Of a stretch of DNA of 64,000 nt, positions 1-10,177 are shown in pieces. Where the stretch lies: contig OY723260.1 of assembly GCA_963210315.1 (NCBI GenBank), forward strand, positions 1,364,001-1,428,000, written 5' to 3'. The notes under the pieces are model-generated. The model did no database searches, had not been told where the DNA came from, and saw only the letters and a program-made list of their open reading frames with translations. A program made the translations under genes and the position numbers. Positions within the stretch are counted from its first letter, which is position 1, and every line of letters starts with the position of its first letter. This stretch comes from Rhynchopus euleeides. Lineage: Eukaryota; Euglenozoa; Diplonemea; Diplonemida; Diplonemidae.

Positions 1-1071
1 ATCTACACACGCAGCCCGGGCCCTGCCACAATCATATCCCACTACCCGGTGGCACCGTGGGAGTGGCAAGGGATGCTCGGGAACATCCAGATACACCCCG
101 CCATCCCTGGCCTGAGCCGGAGCGACCCCGACCAGACCGACGCGGAGAGGTACGCTATGGCGCAGGTGATGCTGGCGGGACTCCCCCAGGCGGAGCTGCA
201 CGCCTACACGGACGGGTCGGTAAAGGAGGGAGTCGGAGGAGCGGGTGTTGTCCTCCTGGACCCTTCTACAACAGACATCGTCGACAAGCGCAGTGTCGGG
301 GCGGGCCAGAGCTGCGTCTCTTACCAGGCGGAACTGGTAGCACTGCGGGAGGCGACTCAGATGATCGCAGCAAGGGGTGTAGCCCGCGTCGTGATTCTCA
401 CGGATAGCCAATCCGCCCTGCACGCGCTAGAAGCAGGGCCACACCGTGCCAAAGCGGAAACGCTTGTCGACGTCTGGCGCGGCCTGGCCACACTCACCAG
501 CTCAGGCACGACTGTCACCTTGCAGTACGTGCCGGCCCACGTCGGGGTGGAGGGAAATGAACTGGCAGACTATCAGGCGGGTCTGCGGACGAACAACCAC
601 CAGCTGCAGACGGAGCCCATCACACTGCTGGCGGCGAAGGCGGCAGTGCGGAGGGTGACTGCGGAGCGGACGCCCCGGCCCGGCGAGAAAAGTCTGTACG
701 CCTGGACGCCACCTAAATCGGCGGGGCCTACAGCGCGCCGGCCCGCGCTACACACACCGGCGCTGACCCGCCTCGGGGCCAGCACGATGCGACTGCTACG
801 GACGCGCCGCCACTACCTCCTGTTCGACTACATGTCGAAAAACAGGGCACCGAAATGCCCCATGCACGGATGCACAGTGCAGAAAACGACGCTGAAGCAC
901 CTACTGCGAACCTGCCCGAAGCTTAAGGACCTACGGGAAAAACACCTGGACAACCTCTCCCCCCATGTCCTACTCCTCACCCGGCCCGTGACCACCCTGC
1001 GTTTCCTGATGGACGCAGGCCTGCTCCACGAGACCGAGACGGAGCTACTGACGAAACGGGGGAAGGGGTAG
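1..1071 (+). CDS. RNase H and C-terminal zinc-finger region of a non-LTR retrotransposon polyprotein (5' part outside window)
   Basis: The frame is open from base 1, so the reverse transcriptase should lie upstream of the window. A type-I RNase H domain is visible with its acidic residues in order: D in AYTDGS (codon at 211), E in YQAELVAL (331), D in LTDSQSAL (403), H in VPAHVG (about 535) and D in GNELAD (568). Such domains remove the RNA strand of the RNA/cDNA hybrid during target-primed reverse transcription. A C-X4-C-X8-H-X4-C zinc-finger-like motif follows (about 850-915), as is usual at the end of these polyproteins. The stop is TAG at 1069. RNase H plus a C-terminal CCHC motif fits I/Tad/ingi-type elements; the clade cannot be set without the RT. 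No frameshift is seen, so the copy may be young. Confidence 0.9.
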   Translation: MYTRSPGPATIISHYPVAPWEWQGMLGNIQIHPAIPGLSRSDPDQTDAERYAMAQVMLAGLPQAELHAYTDGSVKEGVGGAGVVLLDPSTTDIVDKRSVGAGQSCVSYQAELVALREATQMIAARGVARVVILTDSQSALHALEAGPHRAKAETLVDVWRGLATLTSSGTTVTLQYVPAHVGVEGNELADYQAGLRTNNHQLQTEPITLLAAKAAVRRVTAERTPRPGEKSLYAWTPPKSAGPTARRPALHTPALTRLGASTMRLLRTRRHYLLFDYMSKNRAPKCPMHGCTVQKTTLKHLLRTCPKLKDLREKHLDNLSPHVLLLTRPVTTLRFLMDAGLLHETETELLTKRGKG

Positions 1072-1435
1072 GGACCTCAACCGGGCGGGGCAAGGGGCGG
1101 GTTGGTCACAAATCACAGAACACGAATGAAAACAAAGTACGGGCCCTGTCCACGCACCCTGATGGGCGCGACAGACCAGGGGGAAACCAACGAACAGGAC
1201 CTTTGCCATATCAGGTGAAGACGTCTCAACACAAAAACTTTGGCTTTTAATGGGGAGGTGTCTCCGTGTCGACGCACGGCAACCCACCCGCTCTGCGGGA
1301 AAAAACGGCACCACACAGGGCACTATCCCTGACCCGACCCCGGAAAGAAGCACACGAGTGAGCCAACGCTACAACGACGTAGCGCACAACGTGGGGGGAC
1401 GGGAACGAAGTTAAAAAAAAAAAAAAAAAAAAAAA
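1..1435 (+). mobile_element. 3' end of a non-LTR (LINE-type) retrotransposon with poly(A) tail
   Basis: The polyprotein end is followed by about 340 bp of non-coding 3' UTR and a run of 23 A residues at 1413-1435. The order ORF, UTR and oligo(A) marks the 3' terminus of an inserted LINE. The flanking target-site duplication cannot be tested because the 5' end is outside the window. Confidence 0.85.
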
Positions 1436-2274
1436 GTTCAACAGCTGTCGCACGCGGCCCGGAGAGGGTCTCGGCTGAGGCAAACAAATGAAGAGGAGTC
1501 GATCATGCCGCGAGTAGGTGAGGTCAGCCCCCCTCCCCGCCTCTCTCCCCACTGTCTGCATCGCTTGTTGCTTGTCGTGTTTGTAGGTCAGGCTGCACAT
1601 CTCCAGGTTCTGTCCACAGTCACCCCATTTTTTTCCCCCCCTGTTTCTTTCTTTTCTAAAGGAGGCCGCATGATGACCCACAAAGCAGCGCGCAAAAGTG
1701 TCACTTCAACTCTGCCGCTCTTTCTTGACTTGTTTGATAATTCGTTTGATGCGTTGACGCTTCCCCACGATGCATCACCTCTGCCCCCCACCCCTTCCGC
1801 TCCAGCACGTCACACCCGCCACACCACGCACCACCTGCAGGTGGTGGAGGCTCTTGTATGACTTCGCAGGATGAAGCTGCAGCAGAACGCAGGGTTCAGA
1901 TGATCTCTCGTGTGAAACGCATGGTGTCGGCCATCCACATCATCAAGCAGACAACAGATGCGGCAGGCGACACTGATCAGGGGAAATCCGTCTCGAAGTC
2001 GAATTCGGCACCACCGCCGATGCCCCGGCAATCGTCGCTCCGCGTGCCGAGCAGGTTTTCATTATTGCGGTGCGTAACCTTCAATGAGCAACATGAAACA
2101 GTGTATCTTGGCGACAGTTTGGAGACAAGCTACAGCACTGCCGCATCTTGTGACTCCCCTTGTTAGAGGGGCCGATCAGAAGGAGGGGGGGGGTTGCAGA
2201 GTGTGTTGCGGTTTTCGTATGGCCTTCCGGCCACATCATTTTCCGATTTTATTTTCTTTCCTTTGAGGCTCATT
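1436..2274 (+). other. Possible exon region of an unidentified gene
   Basis: A 102-codon ORF at 1858-2166 (ATG to TAG) has protein-like composition: a basic, amphipathic N-terminal stretch around RRVQMISRVKRMVSAIHI and a C-terminal segment around RCVTFNEQHETVYLGDS. A CAG after a C-rich tract at 1838-1840 could be a 3' splice site, and a pyrimidine tract before AAG at about 1660 could be another. I recognise no family, and codons and splicing are only suggestive. The rest of the stretch shows nothing. Confidence 0.28.
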
Positions 2275-2620
2275 GTCCCGTACCACAAAGGCGAGGCGTT
2301 GTTTTGTGCGCCAACCCGGGTACCACAGCAGGGCTCCCTGTTCGGTCAAATAGGATAGCGGAAGCGTTTTCGGACAACAAAGGACAGCCTCCGCAGCAAA
2401 ATGTTGTGAGGTTTGCTTTTTTGTTTGCCCATATTGGCCACACAACTACGATTCCACATTTTTTTGAAGATAGTTCGGTGCAGCCAACTGGGGAACCTTT
2501 CTTTGTGTCGTTAGCTGCATCTTGCGACCCCTCACACCACTTCATCAGACCCGGGGAGTGGTGTGCGCAAAGAGTGGGGTCTGCATTCCAACAACACAAC
2601 TTTCGGCAGTATCTACCACC
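2275..2620 (+). repeat. Dispersed intron-associated repeat, family L (copy at 2.3 kb)
   Basis: This shares blocks with 23.08-23.47 kb: CAGCCAACTGGGGAA, then an inverted pair CACCACT/AGTGGTG around TCATCAGACC, AAAGAGTGGGGTCTGC, and AACTTTCGGCAGTA (also at 23.45 kb). It also shares CAGCCTCCGCAGCAA with intron 1 of the first CHCHD-like gene (53.2 kb). No ORF is supported. The identity is blockwise with gaps, as expected of an old non-coding repeat. Confidence 0.55.
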
Positions 2621-3353
2621 CTCCGTGTATTTGCTCGACTTCGTCTTCGCCTTCAGCGATGACGGGGCCACTTTCACAAACCCTGCAAGGTAGATGATTC
2701 GCGATGCCGCCGCATTCGTGACGGTGTCCATCTCGCAGTGCAAACTCAACTTTTAGCTGTTCGGTGCTGCCTTGAAGTGGCCTCATTACCAGCAGTTTTG
2801 ATGTGATGTGGCCTTCCCAACAGGCTCGGGGTCGGCTGCGGGCACCACACTCGTACCACCGCACAGAACTTCGCCAGGCGCACCAGGCGTGGGACGACCA
2901 CTGTGACATACTCTTCCTCTGCATCGCGGTGCAGGCGCTGCACACAGCATCCAGCCTCAGCGCATGTGCCACACGCTCCACCCCCGCTGCCCCTCGAGGC
3001 GTTTTGTTGTTTTGGAGTTGTGCGAACTACGCAGAAACTTTGCTCGGCAGATCAGGCAGGGCATGCCGGTGTTCTCGTGATCGACGAAATGTCCCGGAAG
3101 AGGAAATCCTGTCTATCAAGCACATCAGTCACAACAGCGCACGTTCGGATGAACTACTTTGGAGTGGTTGTGGTGACACGCACACACCATGAGAACCATG
3201 GTGATCCTTTGTGTTCGATATCCTCCCTCGTTGCATGAGGTTACATAAAAAAATCCAGATGCGACAATGACGATTGGACAACTGAATCCGTTCAACTCGG
3301 AAAGAAGTGCCATTTTTTTCGCTACCACCCTGCGACTCCTTTGCCCCCCCCCC
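2621..3353. other. No confident gene; weak coding-like stretch
   Basis: Open frames exist on both strands, but none has a supportable start or known motif. A short GVLVIDEMS-like translation at about 3075-3100 resembles a Walker-B string, and the same DNA words (GTTCTCGTGATCGACGAA) recur at about 55.55 kb. This may be an old shared repeat rather than a gene. Confidence 0.3.
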
Positions 3354-4040
3354 CCTAGGCATACAGTGCATCCGAATCGGATCCGATACATTATCGGACG
3401 ATTATCGGATGATTATCGGACGATTATCGGATCCGATAATCATCCGATAATTTTTTTTGGGTGGGTTTTTCAACCAGAAAATGTGACCAATATTCTGCCT
3501 GATCAGGGTTAGGGTTGTTACAACCCCCTGGCAAGCGAGCCTTCGACCGAAGGACAGTAGTGAACATCTGTTCCTTGCGGGCGTCCAGATTGGGTAGGCT
3601 TGCTGCGTCCAGCTTACTGAGGCCGCCCGGTCTCCATCACCCGATATGACTCCGCATTATCGCGCAGCACAAGACAAGGTAGTCTCCAGATACATGCCAC
3701 AGGTCTGGTGGGCGAAGCTCCCCAGACCCCCCTGGTGGCCCCCTCCGGAAAGCAGGCCGTTCGCTCGGGGTGAAGTTGGGCCCAACTTCGCTAAAAGAAT
3801 TAATCTTCAGATTTACTTCGTCCCAACTTCGCCCAACAACTTCGCCCAAGGGGACGAAGTTGGTTTAAAAAAATCTGGGCTCGGCCCCCACCCACCGAAG
3901 GGGTGGGTGGGTGGTGAAAGAGCCCACGGGATCACGAGGATCAGGGTACGGCGAATGCTCGAGGAAGGAAGTGTCAGAAAGAGACCACAACGACCTTCCC
4001 CAAAGTACGATGTTTATCTTCCTCCACCAAAATTTTCGTT

Positions 4041-4406
4041 ACCTGGGACCCCCCGTGTTTAAGTCCCCCCCCTGGAGGCGATTTTCGGCCGGGGGGGACT
4101 TAAACACGGGGGGGGCGGACCTAAACACAGGGGGGGCTTAAACACGGGGGTGGCACGGTGGAGACCAAGAAGACCTCTTCCTCTGCTGTCGTAGGGGGGT
4201 AATTCCGGTCCGGAGGGACTTTTGGCACCCCACTTTTCGACTCTGACAGCACCTGGAGGGCCTAGGGGCCACCTGATGACCCTCCAGACCAGCCCACCCC
4301 CGTGTTTAGGTCCCCCTGTGTTTAAGTCCCCCCCCTGCCAGACCCCCAGGGGGGGACTTAAACACGGGGGTAAGGGGGGGGGACTTATACACGGGGGGTC
4401 CCAGGT
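4041..4406. mobile_element. Foldback MITE nested in element A
   Basis: The ends are inverted repeats starting ACCTGGGACCCCCCGTGTTT (4041) and the reverse complement ending CCCAGGT (4406). The interior is mostly more copies of GTGTTTAAGTCCCCC and its complement (for example 4092-4155 and 4300-4385). It lies in the part of A that is absent from A'. Confidence 0.65.
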
Positions 4407-4549
4407 ACTCCTATAAATCTCCTACACCCCCACTTTTTTCTCCTGCTCCCCCATTTTTTTCTACTCCTCCAAATTTTTTTTTCTGTCAAGAAAAACCCAT
4501 CTTCCGGACATTTTTTTGGGGGGTTTCGGGGTTTTTCCCCCACTCAGAG

Positions 4550-4870
4550 ACCCACAGCACACATCACCCGCCTCCCCGGCGGTGGCTGGGCCAGCTGGCC
4601 GACGCCCAGCGGTACACCGGGCATGGGCATCCGGTGCACGAGCGCCACCCACACCCGGACCAAGGGGCGAGCCTCGATGAACTTATGCGCATTTATGGTT
4701 GGAAAAGCCAAGCGGTGGCCATGGGGCATGTCGAAACCTCTAAGTGCTCCGACCAAATATGGCTGCACGCCTACAATGCCCAGACCCAGCAAGGCACTGG
4801 AGGCCCCTCTCGCCCCACCGACCTCAGATACCCACAGTTCAGCCGATTCTGGACACAGGTACCACGAAAA
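4550..4870 (+). pseudogene. Unidentified coding fragment inside element A
   Basis: One frame reads a convincing protein stretch from about 4565 (RRWLGQLADAQRYTGHGHP, then SLDELMRIYGWKSQAVAMGH and SKCSDQIWLHAYNAQ) to about 4860, with no ATG and no recognisable domain. It lies between nested repeats, so it is probably a relic of an element gene or a captured host exon. I assign no function. Confidence 0.4.
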
Positions 4871-5059
4871 ATGTCCAGGAAGTCATCCCCCCACCCTCCC
4901 CACCCCCCACGCGCCTCTCCCACCCTTTCTTGTGGTCAGAAAATAGCTCCAAATTAGCAGGGTCCTCTATAAAGTCATTTTTACTCCATAACTTGACTGG
5001 GGGGTATTCACTAAGCGCGCGGAGTAACTCAAATTTTGGTTTCGGAAGATAAAATCACG

Positions 5060-5186
5060 AATTACACGGCACAGTAGCCATTTTTGTACTCTCGTATAGG
5101 TTTTTTTGCACTCGTCGCCTTCGGCGACTCGTGCAAAAAAATCCCATACTCGAGTAAAAAAATGGCAACTTTAGTGCCGTGTAATT
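5060..5186. repeat. Short foldback (hairpin) element
   Basis: AATTACACGGCAC at 5060 is matched by GTGCCGTGTAATT ending at 5186. Inside are paired GCCATTTTT/AAAAAATGGC and TTTTTTTGCAC/GTGCAAAAAAA arms and a central GTCGCC-TTCG-GGCGAC hairpin. It is a near-complete palindrome of about 127 bp. Confidence 0.7.
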
Positions 5187-5331
5187 AATAACTAATTGCT
5201 CCGCCCAGACCCCCCCTGTGGCGTATGTCTGGTGCCCAAGTCCTTTCAAGTTACATGATTCTGTCCGTCCGCAATGAACAGATGTTCACTACCGTGGTCA
5301 TCGAAAACCAACGCCCCAGGGACACCTGCAG

Positions 5332-5505
5332 TTCCTGAAGGACAAGGGCGCCAGCACCGCTGACTCCGCGGTGAGGGTGGTCGGGAGCCTCCCGACGGAA
5401 GCGCGCGACGCGGTGGTGGAGCGGGGGTCGGTGCAGGACGAGCTCCCTCGGGTGCACCCTCAGTGTGCAAATCAGCTGGCAGCTCTGATGAGCTGCGGCT
5501 GCACG
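5332..5505 (+). pseudogene. Captured exon-like segment in element A
   Basis: After CTGCAG the frame reads FLKDKGASTADSAVRVVGSL, then LPTEARDAVVERGSVQDEL and PRVHPQCANQLAAL. It has strong coding character but no family I recognise. The same segment is in A' at about 7002-7160, where GCACCGCTGA is shortened to GCACCTGA (2 nt lost), breaking the frame. This suggests a gene piece carried as passenger DNA by the element family. Confidence 0.4.
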
Positions 5506-5802
5506 ACTCCACTAAAACTCAAAAAAAATATCAAACGCGGGGTCTGGGGGGTTTCTCGTGAGGCAGAAATATCGACAAAAAGGGGAAAGAGGGTGTTCTG
5601 GTGCCCACAACGCACACGAACACTGATTATCGGATGATTATCGGTTGTCCGATAATATCCGATAATGTCCGATAATCATCCGATAATCGTCCGATAATGT
5701 CCGATAATGCCCGATAATGTCCGATTCGGATCCGATAATTTGGGATTTTGCCCGAAAATCCGATAATGCCCGATAACCGATTCGGATGCACTGTATGCCT
5801 AG

Positions 5803-6220
5803 GGCTATGATGGGAAGGAAACGTGGAAACGTTTCCGTTTCCGTTCCCGTTTCCGTTTCCATATTTTCGATTTCGGGAAGGAAACGCGTTTCCTTCCGAA
5901 GGAAACGCCTGTGTATTTTGCACTGGAAAAGTTATCAACACACACCAGCACGAACAAAGGGCCACCACACCGAAGGAACAGGCCACCCAAACCCGCCCCC
6001 AAGACTTCGAAGAAGCGCGGCTTCAGTGTGGACCGGTCCGGAGATCCTGTCAGGTCAGGGGAAGTCCAAGCGACTGTGGTAAACGTGTGTTGTTTCCCCT
6101 GCTTCCCCAGTGCAAAGAGGGCGTTTCCTCAAAATAAGGAAACGTTTCCGTTTCCGTATCCGTTTCCGTTTACTTATTTTCGATTTTTCGATGGAAACGC
6201 GTTTCCTTCCCATCATCGCC
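5803..6220. mobile_element. TIR element B (GTTTCC-rich), inserted between A and A'
   Basis: The left end GGCTATGATGGGAAGGAAAC and right end GTTTCCTTCCCATCATCGCC are inverted copies with one mismatch. Both subterminal zones are arrays of CGTTTCCGTTTCC and its complement. It sits exactly between the right end of A and the left end of A'; the flanks read ...CCTAG and CTAGG..., consistent with a 4-bp CTAG duplication at the junction palindrome. No ORF is supported. Confidence 0.75.
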
Positions 6221-7453
6221 CTAGGCATACAGTGCATCCGAATCGGATCCGATACATTATCGGACGATTATCGGATGATTATCGGACGATTATCGGATCC
6301 GATAATCATCCGATAATTTTTTTTGGGTGGGTTTTTCAACCAGAAAATGTGACCAATATTCTGCCTGATCAGGGTTAGGGTTGTTACAACCCCCTGGCAA
6401 GCGAGCCTTCGACCGAAGGACAGTAGTGAACATCTGTTCCTTGCGGGCGTCCAGATTGGGTAGGCTTGCTGCGTCCAGCTTACTGAGGCCGCCCGGTCTC
6501 CATCACCCGATATGACTCCGCATTATCGCGCAGCACAAGACAAGGTAGTCTCCAGATACATGCCACAGGTCTGGTGGGCGAAGCTCCCCAGACCCCCCTG
6601 GTGGCCCCCTCCGGAAAGCAGGCCGTTCGCTCGGGGTGAAGTTGGGCCCAACTTCGCTAAAAGAATAAATCTTCAGATTTACTTCGTCCCAACTTCGCCC
6701 AAGGGGACGAAGTTGGTTCAAAAAAATCTGGGCTCGGCCCCCACCCACCGAAGGGGTGGGTGGGTGGTGAAAGAGCCCACGGGATCACGAGGATCAGGGT
6801 ACGGCGAATGCTCGAGGAAGGAAGTGTCAGAAGGAGACCACAACGACCTTCCCCAAAGTACGATGTATGCTCCGCCCAGACCCCCCCTGTGGCGTATGTC
6901 TGGTGCCCAAGTCCTTTCAAGTTACATGATTCTGTCCGTCCGCAATGAACAGATGTTCACTACCGTGGCCATCGAAAACCAACGCCCCAGGGACACCTGC
7001 AGTTCCTGAAGGACAAGGGCGCCAGCACCTGACTCCGCGGTGAGGGTGGTCGGGAGCCTCCCGACGGAAGCGCGCGACGCGGTGGTGGAGCGGGGGTCGG
7101 TGCAGGACGAGCTCCCTCGGGTGCACCCTCAGTGTGCAAATCAGCTGGCAGCTCTGCGGCTGCACGACTCCACTAAAACTCAAAAAAATATCAAGCGCGG
7201 GGTCTGGGGGGTTTCTCGTGAGGCAGAAATATCGACAAAAAGGGGAAAGAGGGTGTTCTGGTGCCCACAACGCACACGAACACTGATTATCGGATGATTA
7301 TCGGTTGTCCGATAATATCCGATAATGTCCGATAATCATCCGATAATCGTCCGATAATGCCCGATAATGTCCGATTCGGATCCGATAATTTGGGATTTTG
7401 CCCGAAAATCCGATAATGCCCGATAACCGATTCGGATGCACTGTATGCCTAGG
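6220..7453. mobile_element. TIR transposon A' (shorter copy of element A)
   Basis: It has the same TIRs as element A and near-identical sequence at both ends (6220-6870 matches 3354-4010; 6870-7453 matches 5200-5803), but lacks the 1.2 kb nested block. The GAAGTTGGG repeats, CCGATAAT arrays and the captured exon-like segment are retained. It contains TTAGGGTTAGGG-like words, as does A (about 3507), which are not a telomere. Confidence 0.8.
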
Positions 7454-8822
7454 GGGGGGGGGGGTAGGGGACCAGATGTACTTGAAAAATTTGTAATAAA
7501 AATTTTTCCGACCCCAAACAAGGGTTATTGGCACCTAAAATGGGTGTACCCGCCTCAAAAATATGTCTGGGGACCCAATGAAACCGGTTTTTCACACTTA
7601 GTCGCCCATTTTCGGCCCGAATTTTTGAAAAATCGGTGAAAAAAGGGGGTTTCGCCCATTATGGGCAAAATCCCGATTTTCATGAAAAAATGACAAAATC
7701 GGGGCAACTAGACCCCATTTTGGGTGGTTTTCGGGTGAAAAACGTACCCTAGACATCCCTGGGGTACATTGTATACCCTCCAGGGCCTCTAGGACCAGTA
7801 GAATCACGTGAAAATGTGTTTTTTTACCCAAAAAAAGGACCCTGCAACCACCCTGCACACACCCTGCACACATCCTGCAACCATGTTGCAGGCACACTAT
7901 AACCCAATAACCACCCAGAAACCACTGAGCCTGCCCTATAAGGGGTGTATGGGCCTGTCGGAACAGGTTTTCTACACCGAGTTGCCCAAATTCGGTCCGA
8001 GAATTTGAAAAAACTGTGAAGAACGGGGAATTTGCCCGTGTGTGGTCAAAGTCCTAATTTTAATGAAAAAAATGACAAAATCGGGGCGGCTAGACCCCAT
8101 TTTGGGTGGTTTTCGGGTGAAAAACGTACCCTAGGCATCCCTGGGGTACATTGTATACCATCCAGGGCCTCTAGGACCAGTAGAAGTGTGTGAAAATGCC
8201 TTTTTTTACCCAAAAAAAGGACCCTGCAACGATGTTGGAGGACCCTGCACACATCCTGCAGCCATGTTGTAGGCACCCTATAACCCTATAACCACCCAGA
8301 AACCACTGGGAATGCCCTAAAAGGGGTGTATGGGCCTGTCGGAACAGGTTTTCTCCACCGAATTGCCCAAATTCGGTCCGATATTTTGAAAAAACTGTGA
8401 AAAATGGGGGTTTCGCCCATGTGGGGTAAATGTCCCAATTTTACGAAAAAATGATAAAATTTGGGCGACTAGACCCCATGTTGGGTGGTTTTCGGGTGAA
8501 AAACGTACCCTAGGCATCCCTGGGGCACATTGTATACCATCCAGGGCCTCTAGGACCAGTAGAAGTGCGTTAAAATGCACATTTTTACCCAAAAATGACC
8601 CTGCAACCACCTTGCACAGGACTCACCCCAGAAAATCAAAAAAAATGCCAAAAAATGCCAAAAAATGGCCAAAAATGAGGGTTGGTGGGCCCAAAAGTGG
8701 GTAAAAACCTCCGGAAATTCATATCCGGAGTGGGTTTGGGGGTGGGTTGGCACTGTTGACCTCCAGACCTGGATATTTCAAAAAAATTACAGTTTTTCTC
8801 AAGGACATCTGGGGGCCTAGGG
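7454..8822. mobile_element. TIR element X1 with internal ~380-bp tandem units
   Basis: The left end, after a G run, reads CCAGATGTACTTGA followed by A/T-rich sequence. The right end, read inward, gives CCAGATGTCCTTGA before the CCTAGG at 8816-8821. The interior holds about three tandem units of roughly 380 bp, each with GGGTGAAAAACGTACCCTAG (about 7733, 8116 and 8493), plus runs of CCCTGCAACCAC. Short ORFs across it are by-products of the repeat. An inverted relative is X2 at 56.04-57.58 kb. No transposase is seen. Confidence 0.7.
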
Positions 8823-9047
8823 GGGGGGGGGGTCACTGCTCAGGAAAAGTGGTAGACAAACAGCAATTTTTCCGACACCCCCATTCCGACCCCCGGAGAG
8901 CCTATTTTTGGGTAGCTGTTGGCCGATATGTGGTGGAAAACAGGTTTTAGGCCCATTTCGGTGATTTTTGACACCCGGGAAGGCATTTTTCGCCCATTTT
9001 TTATTTTCCTACCAGAACTTGTACCTCGGGGTAGTAGCGTGGCTTCA
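8823..9047. other. Repeat-flanking sequence, no gene seen
   Basis: G run, then AT-rich unique sequence. I see no supportable feature. Confidence 0.4.
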
Positions 9048-9852
9048 TCATTTTTTGACTACAACCACTGGGAGAGGCATTGCATCAAGTTCCGCATACA
9101 TATCGTTCAGAAGGTTCTCCTGGAGCTCAAGTATGGTGAATTCATCCTGGTGGAGCCCGCTCTCCTCGGCGCGATCCATCAATTCAGCACCCCGTTTCCT
9201 TCCCAGGAAGCTGCGGATCTCGCCCTGTTTGTGGGCCAAGTATCTCCCGGAACGCTTCCTGGGCAGTTGTCTGGGGACGCGGTCGCTTCGCAAATGCGCG
9301 CACATCCTCTGCCGAGGGTACAGGGGGATTTCCCCACCTCAGTATTCACTATTCCGCTTGCGGTGACCTGTGCGAGTGCAGTCACCGTTGAGGCTGTACA
9401 CTGAAAGCGGCTGATCAGCTGTACTGTCATTGACGAGAGGAGACCCTCCAGCCAGTCGTGCACCACACCTGTTTGAATTCGATCCACACCGACCTCGGCT
9501 CACGTCAGCACTAGGGTGCGAGCGCTGCAGTGGAGTATATGTTCGTACAGGGGCAACCGTGCCACCTGTGCTGCACCTTCACCATGGTGTGCTTCCGGTA
9601 CAACAACCGGTAGGTACCTTCTTGTGCGATATCTGCGACCTGCAGCACCGCTATCTCACAGCAGGGCTTGCACCGCTGTTCCGATAGACTCCACAGGAAC
9701 CTCTCGGCAGCTTTGAAGGGTGGAACAGAGCTTTTCTTGGCCCATTGCATGTTGATCACGATGAGACCTTGCCCACCGGGGGTGGGCTCGGTACAAGTTG
9801 TGGTATGGAAAATTAGGATGGGGTCTGAGAGGGTAACAAGGCCACAGATCAT
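9048..9852 (-). pseudogene. Unidentified minus-strand gene remnant (several exon-like ORFs)
   Basis: Two minus-strand frames look like real protein. The first, 9852 to 9511, includes GLIVINMQWAKKSSVPPFKA, ERFLWSLSEQRCKPCCEIAV and TYRLLYRKHTMVKVQHRWHG. The second, about 9240 to 9048, includes LMDRAEESGLHQDEFTILEL and QENLLNDMYAELDAM. They are in different frames with a non-coding gap, so this is either an intron-containing gene or a broken one. No family is recognised. The surrounding transposons favour an element-borne relic. Confidence 0.38.
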
Positions 9853-10065
9853 GTTGTAGTGGGGGTATTTCCGGGTTCCGACACATTCTGGACCGGTTTT
9901 TCATTTTTTTTTTGGCCCAAAAATGACCTCCGAGGGAAAGTGGAATTTTGGGGTTTGTCCCCCCCAGTGACCCCCCCCCCCTACCCCCCCCCCTTTTGTG
10001 TTCGTTTCGCTAACACTCAGTGCGCCCCCCCCGCGCAGGCTGAGGCGTTCAACGAAAAAGAGAGA
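9853..10065. other. C-rich low-complexity tract
   Basis: Long C runs around 9961-9993 and at 10025-10032. No gene is seen. Confidence 0.6.
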
Positions 10066-10174
10066 GGGGGCCCTCGCTACCAAGTGTGACTGAGTGAGAA
10101 AAAGTGAGAAGTCAGCCATGTTTGGCTGACAACTGACGACTCGTGACTCACAGTGACTCGTAGCGAGGGCCCCC
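10066..10174 (+). mobile_element. 109-bp foldback MITE, family M, copy 1
   Basis: TIRs are GGGGGCCCTCGCTAC and GTAGCGAGGGCCCCC. The centre is a hairpin GTCAGCCA-TGTT-TGGCTGAC. It is flanked by the 3-bp direct repeat AGA (10063-10065 and 10175-10177). It is nearly identical to the copies at 22677 (inverted) and 59115. Confidence 0.88.
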
Positions 10175-10177
10175 AGA

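Larger units (their letters stand above)
3354..5803. mobile_element. TIR transposon A (longer copy, with nested insertions)
   Basis: The left end CCTAGGCATACAGTGCATCC (3354) is matched by its reverse complement ending at 5803; the inverted match continues through CGAATCGG. Subterminal arrays of TTATCGGAT/CCGATAAT words lie inside both ends, like transposase-binding sites. A shorter copy follows at 6220-7453. Relative to it this copy has about 1.2 kb of extra DNA (about 4013-5200). CCTAGG is palindromic, so target duplication and TIR cannot be separated; CTAG or CCTAGG are both possible. No transposase is seen, so it is probably non-autonomous. Confidence 0.8.

Noticed and set aside
3075-3100. 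Walker-B-like GVLVIDEMS as a helicase (Helitron/Pif1) relic
   Set aside because: Only nine residues match, with no Walker A or other helicase motif nearby, and the same DNA word at 55.55 kb reads on into unrelated sequence.
3505-3522. TTAGGG-like words (GGGTTAGGGTT) resembling a telomere or interstitial telomeric repeat
   Set aside because: Only about one and a half units, repeated at 6372 simply because A and A' are copies; no array.
5627-5986. ORFs with I-I-G-H-Y-R repeats
   Set aside because: Translation of CCGATAAT subterminal repeats of element A.
7800-8610. Tandem CRISPR-like or gene-like interpretation of regularly spaced units in X1/X2
   Set aside because: Units are about 380 bp and diverged, without short identical repeats and unique spacers; these are minisatellite-like parts of a TIR element.
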